DNA of 64,000 nt. Source: Natrinema pallidum DSM 3751 (GTDB taxonomy: Archaea > Halobacteriota > Halobacteria > Halobacteriales > Natrialbaceae). The translations under genes and the position numbers were made by a program. The notes under the pieces are model-generated. The model did no database searches. It had not been told where the DNA came from and worked only from the letters and a program-made list of their open reading frames with translations. Position 1 is the first letter of the stretch. Each line of letters begins with the position of its first letter. The stretch spans positions 1 through 64,000 of the forward strand of contig NZ_AOII01000041.1 in NCBI RefSeq assembly GCF_000337615.1, written 5' to 3'. Of the stretch, positions 53,286 to 61,772 are shown piece by piece.

Positions 53286-53531
53286 TCAGGGAATCAACTG
53301 CTCGCCGTCGTCGTCGTAGATTTTGATCGCGTCGACGGGACAGGACCGGGCGGCGAACTTCGCGTCCAGTTCCGCATCAGCAGGGACCTCACGGACGAAG
53401 ATGCCGTCTTCAACTTCCTCGCTGTCGGCCAGAACTGCCTTTCCCTTCGATTTGTCTTTCTCGAAGGCGTCCCATTCGGCGACGCACTGGAACATCCCGA
53501 TACAGGTGTCCTCGTCGAATTCGACCTTCAT
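53286..53531 (-). CDS. Small ferredoxin, probably 3Fe-4S type
   Basis: An 81-residue ferredoxin. Cysteines are in DTCIGMFQC near residues 9-16 (C-x2-M-x2-C instead of C-x2-C-x2-C) and ARSCPVDAI near residue 63, three in all. The missing second cysteine suggests a 3Fe-4S cluster, or a 4Fe-4S cluster with a non-cysteine ligand. A helical insertion (KDKSKGKAVLADSEEVEDG) separates the halves. ATG at 53531 is chosen because the family start KVEFDEDTC follows. It is convergent with mdh (81-base gap). The partner is unknown. Confidence 0.92.
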   Translation of the reverse strand: MKVEFDEDTCIGMFQCVAEWDAFEKDKSKGKAVLADSEEVEDGIFVREVPADAELDAKFAARSCPVDAIKIYDDDGEQLIP

Positions 53532-53723
53532 ACGAGGGTGTTGGGTCGATCGGCGTAAATCGGTAGCGGTCGCCAATCGAGGCCCACGGTATCAGTTGTG
53601 ATGCTCTGGCGTGGCTTTATCCTTCTGCGGATCACCCCTCGAGTTTCGAGAGCGATGCGGCACGACGGAACCGAGGAGTCCATGGTCCACTGTCGAGCCA
53701 ACGCTTTTCCACGAGGTCGTAGA

Positions 53724-54953
53724 ATGACAGGTACGAGAGACGGAATGGTCGCACTTTCCTCCGCGGTCCTCGTCGGGACCGCCATCCTGACCTGTCTGTT
53801 TATGGCGTGGGTACTCGGGGCGAACAGCAACTCGCCGCCCTTCGCTCCCGCGATCGGTGCGAACGCCATCTCGACGATGCAGGCGGCGTTCGTCATCGGA
53901 CTGCTCGCGGCTGCGGGTGCCCTCATGCAGGGCGGCAGTATCTCCAAGACCGTCGGCGCGGATCTGATCGATGGGGTGACGATCACGCCGCTTGCGGCCA
54001 CCGCGGGGCTGCTGACCGCGGCGGGGTTCATGGCGGTCGGGATCTACACGCGGTATCCGATCCCCGCGGCGTTCGCGACGACGGGCGCGATGGTCGGTGT
54101 CGGCCTCTCGCTGGGCGGCGATCCGGCGATCGACACCTACCGACAGCTCGGACTCTTCTGGCTGCTGGTGCCGATCATGTCCGGCGGATTGGCGTACGCG
54201 ACGGCGACCGTCCTGCGGCGCGACGACGTTCCCGAGACGGTCGGCGTTCCGCTGCTAGCCGGTATCGTCGGGGCGATCGTTGCCAACGTCCGCCTCGGCG
54301 TGATTCCCGATCCGACCGCCGAACAGGGCACCCTGGCCGGCTTCGTCTCCCGGCAGTTCGGCGGCGGACCGGCGCTCGCCGCCGGCGTCGATCTCGGAAC
54401 CGTCCTCGTGACCGTCGGGGTCGGCGTCCTCGCGTTCTACTGGAGCCGCGAGCGCGTCCGGGTCTCCGTCGAGAACGGCATCCGCTCGTTCCTGCTCGTC
54501 CTCGGCGGCATCGTCGCCTTTTCCTCGGGCGGCTCGCAGGTCGGCCTCGCGACCGGCCCCCTCGAGAACCTCTTTCGCGTCGAACTCGGCCTGCCGGGCA
54601 TCCTCCTGCTCGCGATCGGGGCTACCGGAATCCTCGCCGGTGCCTGGATGGGCGCGCCACGGTTGCTGCAGGCGACGTCCCGGGAGTACGCTCAACTCGG
54701 CGCTCGCCGCTCGATCGCGGCGCTGGTCCCGGGGTTTATCATCGCACAGTTGGCGATCGCGCTCGGGATCCCCATCTCGCTGAACAACATCATCCTGTCG
54801 GGGGTCATCGGCGGCGGGCTGGCCGGCGGCTCGGCGGGCGTCTCCCGGCGCAAGATCGGCGTCACGATCACCTTCTGGCTGGTGACGCTCTCGAGTTCGG
54901 TCGTCGTCAGTTACGGCCTGTATCGGCTGTTCGCATCGGTTATCCGCGGCTAG
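53724..54953 (+). CDS. Inorganic phosphate transporter, PiT family
   Basis: A 409-residue membrane protein with about 10 helices. The inverted duplicated PiT signature is visible as FMAWVLGANSNSPPFAPAIG near residue 27 and LGIPISLNNIILSGVIGGGL near residue 355. It uses cation-coupled transport of phosphate or sulfate. The large open frame before ATG 53724 has poor coding character, so 53724 (MTGTRDGMVALSS) is used; ATG 53745 is also possible. A universal stress protein gene lies convergent downstream. Regulation is not visible. Confidence 0.92.
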   Translation: MTGTRDGMVALSSAVLVGTAILTCLFMAWVLGANSNSPPFAPAIGANAISTMQAAFVIGLLAAAGALMQGGSISKTVGADLIDGVTITPLAATAGLLTAAGFMAVGIYTRYPIPAAFATTGAMVGVGLSLGGDPAIDTYRQLGLFWLLVPIMSGGLAYATATVLRRDDVPETVGVPLLAGIVGAIVANVRLGVIPDPTAEQGTLAGFVSRQFGGGPALAAGVDLGTVLVTVGVGVLAFYWSRERVRVSVENGIRSFLLVLGGIVAFSSGGSQVGLATGPLENLFRVELGLPGILLLAIGATGILAGAWMGAPRLLQATSREYAQLGARRSIAALVPGFIIAQLAIALGIPISLNNIILSGVIGGGLAGGSAGVSRRKIGVTITFWLVTLSSSVVVSYGLYRLFASVIRG

Positions 54954-54978
54954 CCTCGGGTCGTTCCGACGAGGCGCG

Positions 54979-55416
54979 TCAGTCGAGCACCGTCACCGGC
55001 TGTGCGGTGCGGTCGACCACCGTGGCGGCGATGTCGCGACCGAGAAACCGCCTGAAGAATCCCGTCGATCCCGTCCGAGAGCCGTACATGACGACGTGAT
55101 CGATCCCCTCCTCGGCGGCGTACTGCGGGACGACGGTTCCGGGTCGCCCCTCGGCGGTCTCGATCCGGACCCGGTCCGAGGCCGCATCGGCGACTGACTC
55201 GAGCAAGTCGGTTGCGCTGGCCCGCGTCTGCGCCCGCCGGTCCTCGCTTCGCTCGAGAATGCCGCCCTCGCTGAGCGGCGCGTCCAGCGGCGTTATGACG
55301 GCGAGCAGTACGATGTCGGCGGCAGGAAAGGTCTCGAGGGCGTAGGCGAGTGCCTCGTCTTCCCGCGGACGGCCGAGCGTGGGAACGAGAACGTGGTCGG
55401 GATGGGAGTCGGCCAT
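54979..55416 (-). CDS. Universal stress protein (UspA family)
   Basis: A 145-residue single-domain Usp protein. It begins DHVLVPTLGRPREDEALAYA and has the family glycine-rich nucleotide segment near the end, HVVMYGSRTGSTGFFRRFLG then DIAATVVDRTAQPVTVLD, in which the GSRxG-x9-G pattern indicates ATP binding. The start at 55416 is chosen for the first beta strand. It is divergent from hel308 (168 bases) and convergent with the phosphate transporter (25 bases). Confidence 0.92.
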   Translation of the reverse strand: MADSHPDHVLVPTLGRPREDEALAYALETFPAADIVLLAVITPLDAPLSEGGILERSEDRRAQTRASATDLLESVADAASDRVRIETAEGRPGTVVPQYAAEEGIDHVVMYGSRTGSTGFFRRFLGRDIAATVVDRTAQPVTVLD

Positions 55417-55584
55417 ACGGGCCTGTTCGACCGCCGGTCGCATCGGTCTATCGGCGTCGAACGACTCGGACGGGAGAAGAAACCAACCGGCTACTCGAGC
55501 GCACGCGAACAACCCGATTGCTCGCCGTGAATCGGGGCGGCAAAAGACGATACTTTAAACCGCGGGACGCGCCAAGGGAGGACA

Positions 55585-57954
55585 ATGAATATCGAGGAGC
55601 TGTCGGGGCTCCCGGCCGGTGCCGTCGACCACTTCCGGAACGAGGGCATCGAGGAGCTCTACCCGCCACAGGCAGCGGCGGTCGAGGCCGGCGCGACCGA
55701 GGGTGAGAACCTCGTCGCAGCGGTCCCCACCGCCAGCGGGAAGACGATGATCGCCGCCCTATCGATGCTGTCGGCGATCGAGCGCGGCGGGACGGCGCTG
55801 TACATCGTCCCCCTGCGGGCACTCGCCAGCGAGAAGAAAGACGAGTTCGAGGCCTACGAGCGCTTCGGCGTCACGGTCGGCGTGACGACTGGCAACTACG
55901 AGAGCACCAGCGACTGGCTCGCGACGAAGGACATCGTCGTCGCCACCAGCGAGAAGGTCGACTCGCTCGTCCGCAACGGGGCCGACTGGCTCTCGGATCT
56001 TACCTGCGTCGTCTCGGACGAAGTACACCTCATCGACGACCGGAATCGGGGGCCGACGCTCGAGGTGACCCTCGCGAAACTCCGCAAGCTCAACCCTCGT
56101 ATGCAGCTGGTCGCGCTCTCCGCGACGGTCGGCAACGCCGACGAAATCGCCGACTGGCTCGACGCCGCGCTGGTCGATACCGACTGGCGACCGATCGACC
56201 TGCAGATGGGCGTTCACTACGGCAACGCACTGAATTTCGACGACGGCTCGACCAGAGAGGTTCCCGTCGAAGGCAGCGAAAAACAAGAGGCCGCCCTCGT
56301 CCGCGACATCCTCCAAGAAGAGGGCTCCTCGCTCGTGTTCGTCAACTCTCGACGGAACGCTGAGGCCGCCGCACGACGGTTAGGCAGCGTCTCGAAGAAC
56401 GAACTGACCTCCGAGGAGCAGACCGAACTCGCGGAACTGGCCGCCGAGATCCGGGACGACAGCGACACCGAGACGAGCAAGGATCTGGCCGAGGCCGTCG
56501 AACGCGGTTCGGCCTTCCACCACGCCGGCCTCTCGAGTACCCAGCGAACCATCGTCGAGGATGCCTTCCGGGACCGACTCCTAAAAGTGATCTCGGCGAC
56601 GCCGACGCTCGCCGCGGGGGTGAACACGCCCGCCCGCCGCGTGATCGTCCGCGACTGGCGGCGCTTCGATCCCAGCGCCGGCGGCATGGCTCCGCTGGAC
56701 GTCCTCGAAATCCACCAGATGATGGGGCGGGCCGGCCGCCCAGGGCTCGACCCCTACGGCGAGGCCGTGTTGCTCGCGAAGAACCACGACGAAAGCGAGG
56801 AGCTGTTCGACCGCTATATCTGGGCCGAGCCCGAGCCGGTGCGCTCGAAACTGGCGGCCGAGCCCGCCCTGCGAACCCATGTCCTCGCGACCATCGCCTC
56901 CGGCTTCGCTCGCACGCGCGGGGAGTTACTCGAGTTCCTCGAGGCCACCCTCTACGCCAGCCAGTCGAGCGAGGCCGGCCGGCTCGAGACGGTGACCGAC
57001 ACGGTCCTACAGTACCTCGAGTCAAACGACTTTATCGAACGCGAGACCAGTGGCAGCAACGGTACCGAAGGGGACGACGACGGAGCGTTCACATCGGCGG
57101 CCGCTCTCGCAGATGACGGCGGCCGCGACGAGGAACTCGAGGCGACCAGCCTCGGGCACACCGTCTCGCGGCTCTACCTGGATCCGATGAGCGCCGCCGA
57201 AATCGTTCACGGGCTTGCGGACGCCGACGAGCGTCCGACCGCGCTGGGACTCTATCAACTGATCTCACGGACGCCGGACATGTACGAACTCTATCTGCGC
57301 TCCGGCGAGGACGAACGATTCGGCGAACTCTTCTACGAACGGGAGGCCGAACTGCTGGGGAACGCCCCAAGCGAGTTCGAGGAGGAACGCTTCGAGGACT
57401 GGCTCTCGGCGCTCAAGACGGGCAAACTGCTCGAGGACTGGGCGACCGAGACCGACGAGGAGCAGTTGACCGACCGCTACAAGATCGGGCCGGGCGACCT
57501 CCGCGGAAAGGTCGACACCGCCGAGTGGCTGCTCGGGGCGGCCGAGTCCCTGGCCGCGGAGATCGACAGCGAGTGGACCGTCGCCGTCCGGGAGGCCCGC
57601 GCCCGCGTCGAACACGGCGTGGGTGAGGAACTACTCGAACTCGTCGGGGTCGGCGGGGTGGGCCGCAAGCGCGCCCGCCGGCTCTACGATGCGGGGATCG
57701 AGGAGCCCGCCGACTTACGGACTGCGGACAAAGGCGTCATCCTCGCGGTTCTCAAAGGACGGAAGACGGCCAAGACCATCCTCGAGAACGCGGGCCGCGA
57801 GGATCCCTCGATGGACGGCGTCGAGCCGAGATCGAACGGGGCAAACGACGGGGACGGGAACGCGGCGGCGAACGCGCGCGGGGACCGCACGGCAACGGAC
57901 GTGACTGAAACGACGGACGCGGACGACAGTCAAGCGAGCCTGGGTGATTTCTGA
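55585..57954 (+). CDS. hel308: Hel308-type DNA helicase
   Basis: A 789-residue superfamily 2 helicase of the Ski2/Hel308 group, which unwinds forked DNA and helps restart replication. Motifs are [14 protein letters not shown] near residue 52 (Walker A), [12 protein letters not shown] near 142, [16 protein letters not shown] near 175, [17 protein letters not shown] near 312, and [15 protein letters not shown] near 380. The C-terminal ratchet and helix-hairpin-helix region includes [19 protein letters not shown] near residue 690. A TATA-like ACTTTAAACC (about 55551) lies 25-30 bases upstream. Its final bases overlap the Cgi121 gene by one base (TGATGG). Confidence 0.96.
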   Translation: MNIEELSGLPAGAVDHFRNEGIEELYPPQAAAVEAGATEGENLVAAVPTASGKTMIAALSMLSAIERGGTALYIVPLRALASEKKDEFEAYERFGVTVGVTTGNYESTSDWLATKDIVVATSEKVDSLVRNGADWLSDLTCVVSDEVHLIDDRNRGPTLEVTLAKLRKLNPRMQLVALSATVGNADEIADWLDAALVDTDWRPIDLQMGVHYGNALNFDDGSTREVPVEGSEKQEAALVRDILQEEGSSLVFVNSRRNAEAAARRLGSVSKNELTSEEQTELAELAAEIRDDSDTETSKDLAEAVERGSAFHHAGLSSTQRTIVEDAFRDRLLKVISATPTLAAGVNTPARRVIVRDWRRFDPSAGGMAPLDVLEIHQMMGRAGRPGLDPYGEAVLLAKNHDESEELFDRYIWAEPEPVRSKLAAEPALRTHVLATIASGFARTRGELLEFLEATLYASQSSEAGRLETVTDTVLQYLESNDFIERETSGSNGTEGDDDGAFTSAAALADDGGRDEELEATSLGHTVSRLYLDPMSAAEIVHGLADADERPTALGLYQLISRTPDMYELYLRSGEDERFGELFYEREAELLGNAPSEFEEERFEDWLSALKTGKLLEDWATETDEEQLTDRYKIGPGDLRGKVDTAEWLLGAAESLAAEIDSEWTVAVREARARVEHGVGEELLELVGVGGVGRKRARRLYDAGIEEPADLRTADKGVILAVLKGRKTAKTILENAGREDPSMDGVEPRSNGANDGDGNAAANARGDRTATDVTETTDADDSQASLGDF

Positions 57955-58460
57955 TGGCGCTACTCGAAGGCCGACTCGAGATCGACGATGTTGACGCGTT
58001 CGTGGCAACCCTCGGTGAGATCGGGGACCGCCACGACGTGACGGTTCAGGCGTTCGATGCACGGTACGTCGCCGACCGACGCCACATAGCGCGGGCGGTC
58101 GAGTTCGCCGACCGGGCCATCGAACGGGGGGAGAACGTCGCCCGGGACCGGGCCGTCGAGATTCTCCTGTACGCCGCCGGCCGGCGACAGATCGACCGCG
58201 CCCTCGAGATGGGCGTCGGCGAAGGGGAGCACCGAGCGGTCGTGCTCGTCGACGGCGCTCACGACGGGGACGAAGCGGCCGCACTCGAGGAACTGCAGGC
58301 GCTGGGCGCGTTCGTCGAGCGGGACTCAACGCTCGAGACGCGGGATTCCGAGACGCTGTGTGATTTCTTCGACATCACCGATATCGAGCGGGCGGCCACA
58401 GACGCGCCACTGTCGGCGCTGGTTCATGAGCGGGTCGCACTGCTCGAGGTCGAAAAGTAG
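57954..58460 (+). CDS. cgi121: KEOPS complex subunit Cgi121
   Basis: A 168-residue subunit of KEOPS, which makes the t6A modification on tRNA together with Kae1, Bud32 and Pcc1. Sequence features are ARYVADRRHIARAVEFADRA near residue 38, ENVARDRAVEILLYAAGRRQ near 60 and IDRALEMGVGEGEHRAVVLV near 80, matching the family core. The start overlaps the hel308 stop (TGATG), so they are translated together. Association of cgi121 with hel308 is common in archaea; the functional reason is not known from sequence. Confidence 0.93.
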   Translation: MALLEGRLEIDDVDAFVATLGEIGDRHDVTVQAFDARYVADRRHIARAVEFADRAIERGENVARDRAVEILLYAAGRRQIDRALEMGVGEGEHRAVVLVDGAHDGDEAAALEELQALGAFVERDSTLETRDSETLCDFFDITDIERAATDAPLSALVHERVALLEVEK

Positions 58461-58520
58461 CCTCGCGGTGCCGAGACGTCCCGCGAGGGGAACGCCGGGT
58501 GTACGGACAGCGGACCGCAG

Positions 58521-59297
58521 TCAGTCGTCGGCCGACTCCTCGGTACGGCGTTCTCTGGCTTCTCGAAGGCCATCGCAGATGCCGCCCTGGCTCGACAGAT
58601 TGACCTGTGCGAGCCGCCCCCGACGGTGGACGAGGGCGAACGACTCGGCGTCGATGGGATCGCCCTCCGGCGTTCGAAACAGGGGGTCGGCTGGTTCCGA
58701 AACGAGGGCAGTCTCGCGGGCTTTGCGGAGGTACCGCTCGATCGGAGCGTTCGGAACGGTGACCGCGAACGAACGATCGGGGACGTAGACGGCGACGGTG
58801 TCCGTCGAGTCGGTCATCTCGAGGTCGTCGCGGCTGAGAGCGACGATCGCTCCGGCGTCGAGACCGGCGTCAAGCAGCGCCTCGATCGCGTCGTACTGGC
58901 GGGCGACACGAGCCTTCTCGTCGAGTTCCGCACGGACTGCTGCGACGTCGCCGTCGGCGTCCGGAAACGCCTCAGCGAATGACAGACCTTCGTTCACGCC
59001 GCGGTTGATCTCCGCCTCGTGCATGTGATCGTGGAGCGTAATCCGACTCTCTTCGACCGCCGGCAGGGACTCGACCTCGTCGCGGGCGTCGATCGCCATC
59101 ATCCAGGCGAACGCCGGCGAGCACAACGCAGTCGGGAGCGTGAGGTCGACACCGACGCGTTCGCCGTCGATATCGATCCGGTCGATGTACTCGAGTTCGA
59201 CGATCGAGCGATCCAGTTCCGGATCGGTGACGCGGTCCAGTCGGTCGCGGATGGCCGCTCGAGTCGGAGCGGTGTCGTCGGAGGTTTGTGTACTCAT
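58521..59297 (-). CDS. DUF59 (MIP18-type) protein next to amidohydrolase
   Basis: A 258-residue protein. The N-terminal 100 residues are a DUF59/MIP18 domain (DRLDRVTDPELDRSIVELEY, with TALCSPAFAWMMAIDARDEV and a cysteine near residue 60), a fold used in Fe-S cluster assembly. The C-terminal part is extra, helical, and includes NRGVNEGLSFAEAFPDADGD and SSQGGICDGLREARERR. It starts 5 bases after the amidohydrolase gene on the same strand, so they form an operon. In actinobacterial propane monooxygenase operons, proteins of this type sit with an amidohydrolase and an alcohol dehydrogenase; no monooxygenase is seen here. Confidence 0.88.
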   Translation of the reverse strand: MSTQTSDDTAPTRAAIRDRLDRVTDPELDRSIVELEYIDRIDIDGERVGVDLTLPTALCSPAFAWMMAIDARDEVESLPAVEESRITLHDHMHEAEINRGVNEGLSFAEAFPDADGDVAAVRAELDEKARVARQYDAIEALLDAGLDAGAIVALSRDDLEMTDSTDTVAVYVPDRSFAVTVPNAPIERYLRKARETALVSEPADPLFRTPEGDPIDAESFALVHRRGRLAQVNLSSQGGICDGLREARERRTEESADD

Positions 59298-59302
59298 GCT
59301 CG

Positions 59303-60367
59303 TCAGTCGTCCGCAGCAGTGGGTTCTTCGCTGGCGTAGTGATCCCCGAGATCGAACTGCTGGCTGATCTCGTCATCTCGGAACGCCTGCCGTTTTTGCT
59401 CGATATCGATGTCGTAGAGGGCGGCGATGTTCTCGCCCATGACTTTCTTCTTGGTCTCGAGGTCCCACTCGACGCCGTACTCTGCGCGGTGCTCCTGGGT
59501 GAGTTCGGCTTCCATGACCTCCTCGACGAGCCAGTCGGGGTTCCAGATGGCGTAGTCCGAGCCGAAGATTACGCGGTCCTCGCCGAGCCACCAGAGGAGT
59601 TCGGACATGATCTCGGAGAACTTGCCCGGCCGGTTCTGGGCGAACGGTGCGGCGACGGCCAACCCGCCGTAGACGTTGTTCTCCTGGGCGGCGATCCAGC
59701 AGAAGTCGTCGAGACGCGGCAACCCGACGTGTTCGACGATAAAGTCGAGCTCCGGGAACGACGAGGCCGCATCGTCGATGTCCGCGACGTCGAACGCGTC
59801 GCGATTAAGGGGGCGGATCGTCGGCCCCTTGTGCGCGTGGATGTTCTCGATCCCGAGTTCCTGGCACGTCTCGAGGAATTCGAAAGACTCCTCGTCGTCC
59901 AGTCGCCACCCCTTCGAGTCACCGCGCCACTCGGCAGTGTAGAGTTTGACGCCGGGAATATCGTAGTTCTCGTGGAGTTCCTCAAGGTACTCGAGGCCCT
60001 CCTCCCCGTCGCGCGGGTCGAAGGTGCCATTGAGGACGAACCGCTCGGGATACTCGGTTGCGAGTTCGGCGTTCTGCTCCGTCGTGTTGAACCCTTCAGT
60101 GTAGAAATCGGTGAGGTACGTCGGCTGGAAGATCCCCATGTCTGCGGCGGCGTTGCCGAACAGATCCTCGACCATTCGGTCGGCACCGTATTCGCGATAC
60201 TCGTCCATGTCCCACTGCCGTTCCTCGGGCGTGAACGTCGTGTGGTAATCATAGAAACACTGGATGAACTCTTCCCCACCCTCGTGTTTGATGTTTTCCT
60301 CCGTGGCGTCCCACAGATGGACGTGGCCGTCGATTACGAAGATTTCTTCTCCGTTGTGCTGGTACAT
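59303..60367 (-). CDS. Amidohydrolase-family metal-dependent enzyme
   Basis: A 354-residue TIM-barrel enzyme of the amidohydrolase-2 type. It has the N-terminal metal motif VIDGHVHLWDA near residue 12, a histidine in NIHAHKGPT near residue 195, FIVEHVGLPRLDD near 232, and the late aspartate in VIFGSDYAIWNPDWL near 285. It is followed in 5 bases by the DUF59 gene and is divergent from the alcohol dehydrogenase at 60555. The ATG at 60367 is used because an upstream start gives a poor-character N terminus. Reaction unknown; in bacterial homologous clusters this protein supports alkane monooxygenase assembly or function. Confidence 0.88.
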   Translation of the reverse strand: MYQHNGEEIFVIDGHVHLWDATEENIKHEGGEEFIQCFYDYHTTFTPEERQWDMDEYREYGADRMVEDLFGNAAADMGIFQPTYLTDFYTEGFNTTEQNAELATEYPERFVLNGTFDPRDGEEGLEYLEELHENYDIPGVKLYTAEWRGDSKGWRLDDEESFEFLETCQELGIENIHAHKGPTIRPLNRDAFDVADIDDAASSFPELDFIVEHVGLPRLDDFCWIAAQENNVYGGLAVAAPFAQNRPGKFSEIMSELLWWLGEDRVIFGSDYAIWNPDWLVEEVMEAELTQEHRAEYGVEWDLETKKKVMGENIAALYDIDIEQKRQAFRDDEISQQFDLGDHYASEEPTAADD

Positions 60368-60406
60368 CGCACACTGTTTATCGGTACCACACCACATTAC
60401 CCTTTT

Positions 60407-60422
60407 TTCGTACAGATACGAA
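60407..60422. promoter_or_regulatory. Dyad in the divergent amidohydrolase/ADH promoter region
   Basis: TTCGTACAGATACGAA is a perfect six-base-arm inverted repeat with a four-base spacer. It lies 40 bases upstream of the amidohydrolase ATG and 133 before the alcohol dehydrogenase ATG, within the 187-base shared region. The ADH has TATA candidates TTTTATAT (about 60470) and ACTATTATG (about 60517). The dyad could serve a regulator of both transcripts. Confidence 0.5.
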
Positions 60423-60554
60423 TCACACTGCGAGTTGAATATGCATGGTCAAAATTAGCGTATCCGCGATTTTATATCAATCCTCAAATATTCACGCGGA
60501 GCGATACTCGAGGGGACTATTATGCCGAATGCCGACGAACTGTGACGCGGTACC

Positions 60555-61598
60555 ATGCAAGCAGCCAGGCTCCACGAGTACACCGACGACATGAGCGACG
60601 CGCTGCAGGTCGAGGACATCGACCGCCCTGACCTCGAGCGCTCGGATCAGGTACTGATCGAGGTCGAGGGAGCAGGATGGTGTCAGACTGATAATCATAT
60701 CATCGAGGGGATGTGGACCGACTACGCGCCACAGGATCTGCCGATGACGCTGGGTCACGAAAACGCGGGCATCGTCGCCGAGACCGGTGAAGAAGTGACG
60801 CTGGTCGCGGAGGGGGACCCCGTGATCTGCCATCCCGTTCAGACCTGTGGCATCTGTCGGCCCTGCCGGCTCGGCGAGGACATGTACTGCGAGAACAGTG
60901 CGTTCAACGGGCTCACTACCGACGGCGGGTTCGCCGAATACCTGCAGACGAACGAGCGGGCGGTCATTCCGCTACCCGACGTCGTCGACCCGACGGACAT
61001 CGCACCGCACGCCGACGCGGGAATCACGGCCTACCACGCCATCAAAAAGGCGGTCGACGAACTGAACCCCGGCGACACCTGCGTCGTCATCGGCGTCGGT
61101 GGCCTCGGACACATCGGGCTGCAGTGTCTCGACGCGATGAGCGCCGCGGACATCGTCGCCGCGGATATCAAAGACGAGGCGCTCGAGTTGGCCGAAGGGC
61201 TGGGCGCTCGCCACGCCGTCAACTCCGCCGAGGAGGATCTCGCCGACGTGGTTGCGGACCTGACCGACGACGAGGGAGCCCAGCAGGTCGTCGACTTCGT
61301 CGGCCGCGACGAGACGACCGCACTGGCACCCGAGATCGTCGCCGCCGGCGGTGATCATCACATCGTCGGCTACGGCGGGCACGTCCACGAACCCAGTCAG
61401 GCGCTGGTCAACGGCGAGTTCTCGTTCCGCGGCACGCTCGTCGGCAAGTACGCCGAGTTGCAGGAACTCGTCGCGCTCGTCGAGCGGGGCGACGTCGAAC
61501 TGCGTACCGAACGCCACGACCTCGGCGAGATCAACACGGTCGCGGAACGGCTCGAGCACAACGAAATCGAGGGCCGAGCGGTGATCCAGCCGCCCTGA
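60555..61598 (+). CDS. adh: Zinc-dependent alcohol dehydrogenase
   Basis: A 347-residue medium-chain dehydrogenase. The catalytic zinc cysteine is in GAGWCQTDNHIIEGMW near residue 38, the GHEN motif follows near residue 64, and the structural zinc cysteines are in TCGICRPCRLGEDMYC near 96-111. The nucleotide site GVGGLGHIGLQCLDAM near residue 178 and the following acidic strand end AADIKDE indicate NAD preference. It would oxidise primary or secondary alcohols such as 2-propanol. Divergent pairing with the amidohydrolase/DUF59 operon suggests they share one pathway. Confidence 0.93.
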   Translation: MQAARLHEYTDDMSDALQVEDIDRPDLERSDQVLIEVEGAGWCQTDNHIIEGMWTDYAPQDLPMTLGHENAGIVAETGEEVTLVAEGDPVICHPVQTCGICRPCRLGEDMYCENSAFNGLTTDGGFAEYLQTNERAVIPLPDVVDPTDIAPHADAGITAYHAIKKAVDELNPGDTCVVIGVGGLGHIGLQCLDAMSAADIVAADIKDEALELAEGLGARHAVNSAEEDLADVVADLTDDEGAQQVVDFVGRDETTALAPEIVAAGGDHHIVGYGGHVHEPSQALVNGEFSFRGTLVGKYAELQELVALVERGDVELRTERHDLGEINTVAERLEHNEIEGRAVIQPP

Positions 61599-61772
61599 CG
61601 AACGCAGCCCGCACCCCGCCCTCGATTCGCTTCCATCAGCCAAACCCGCTGCAGTGGCGCGCGACCGTGCGCCCACGCGACAACGAGGAGCATACGACGG
61701 AACTCGGGTCCGGTAACCGGCGGTGAGCCGACCATTCCGAACCGACGCTACGCTCTTGTGTGATCGGACGAT

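Noticed and set aside
55585-58460. hel308-cgi121 overlap as a novel system
   Set aside because: The linkage is known in archaea and both genes look ordinary, so it is described but not claimed as new.
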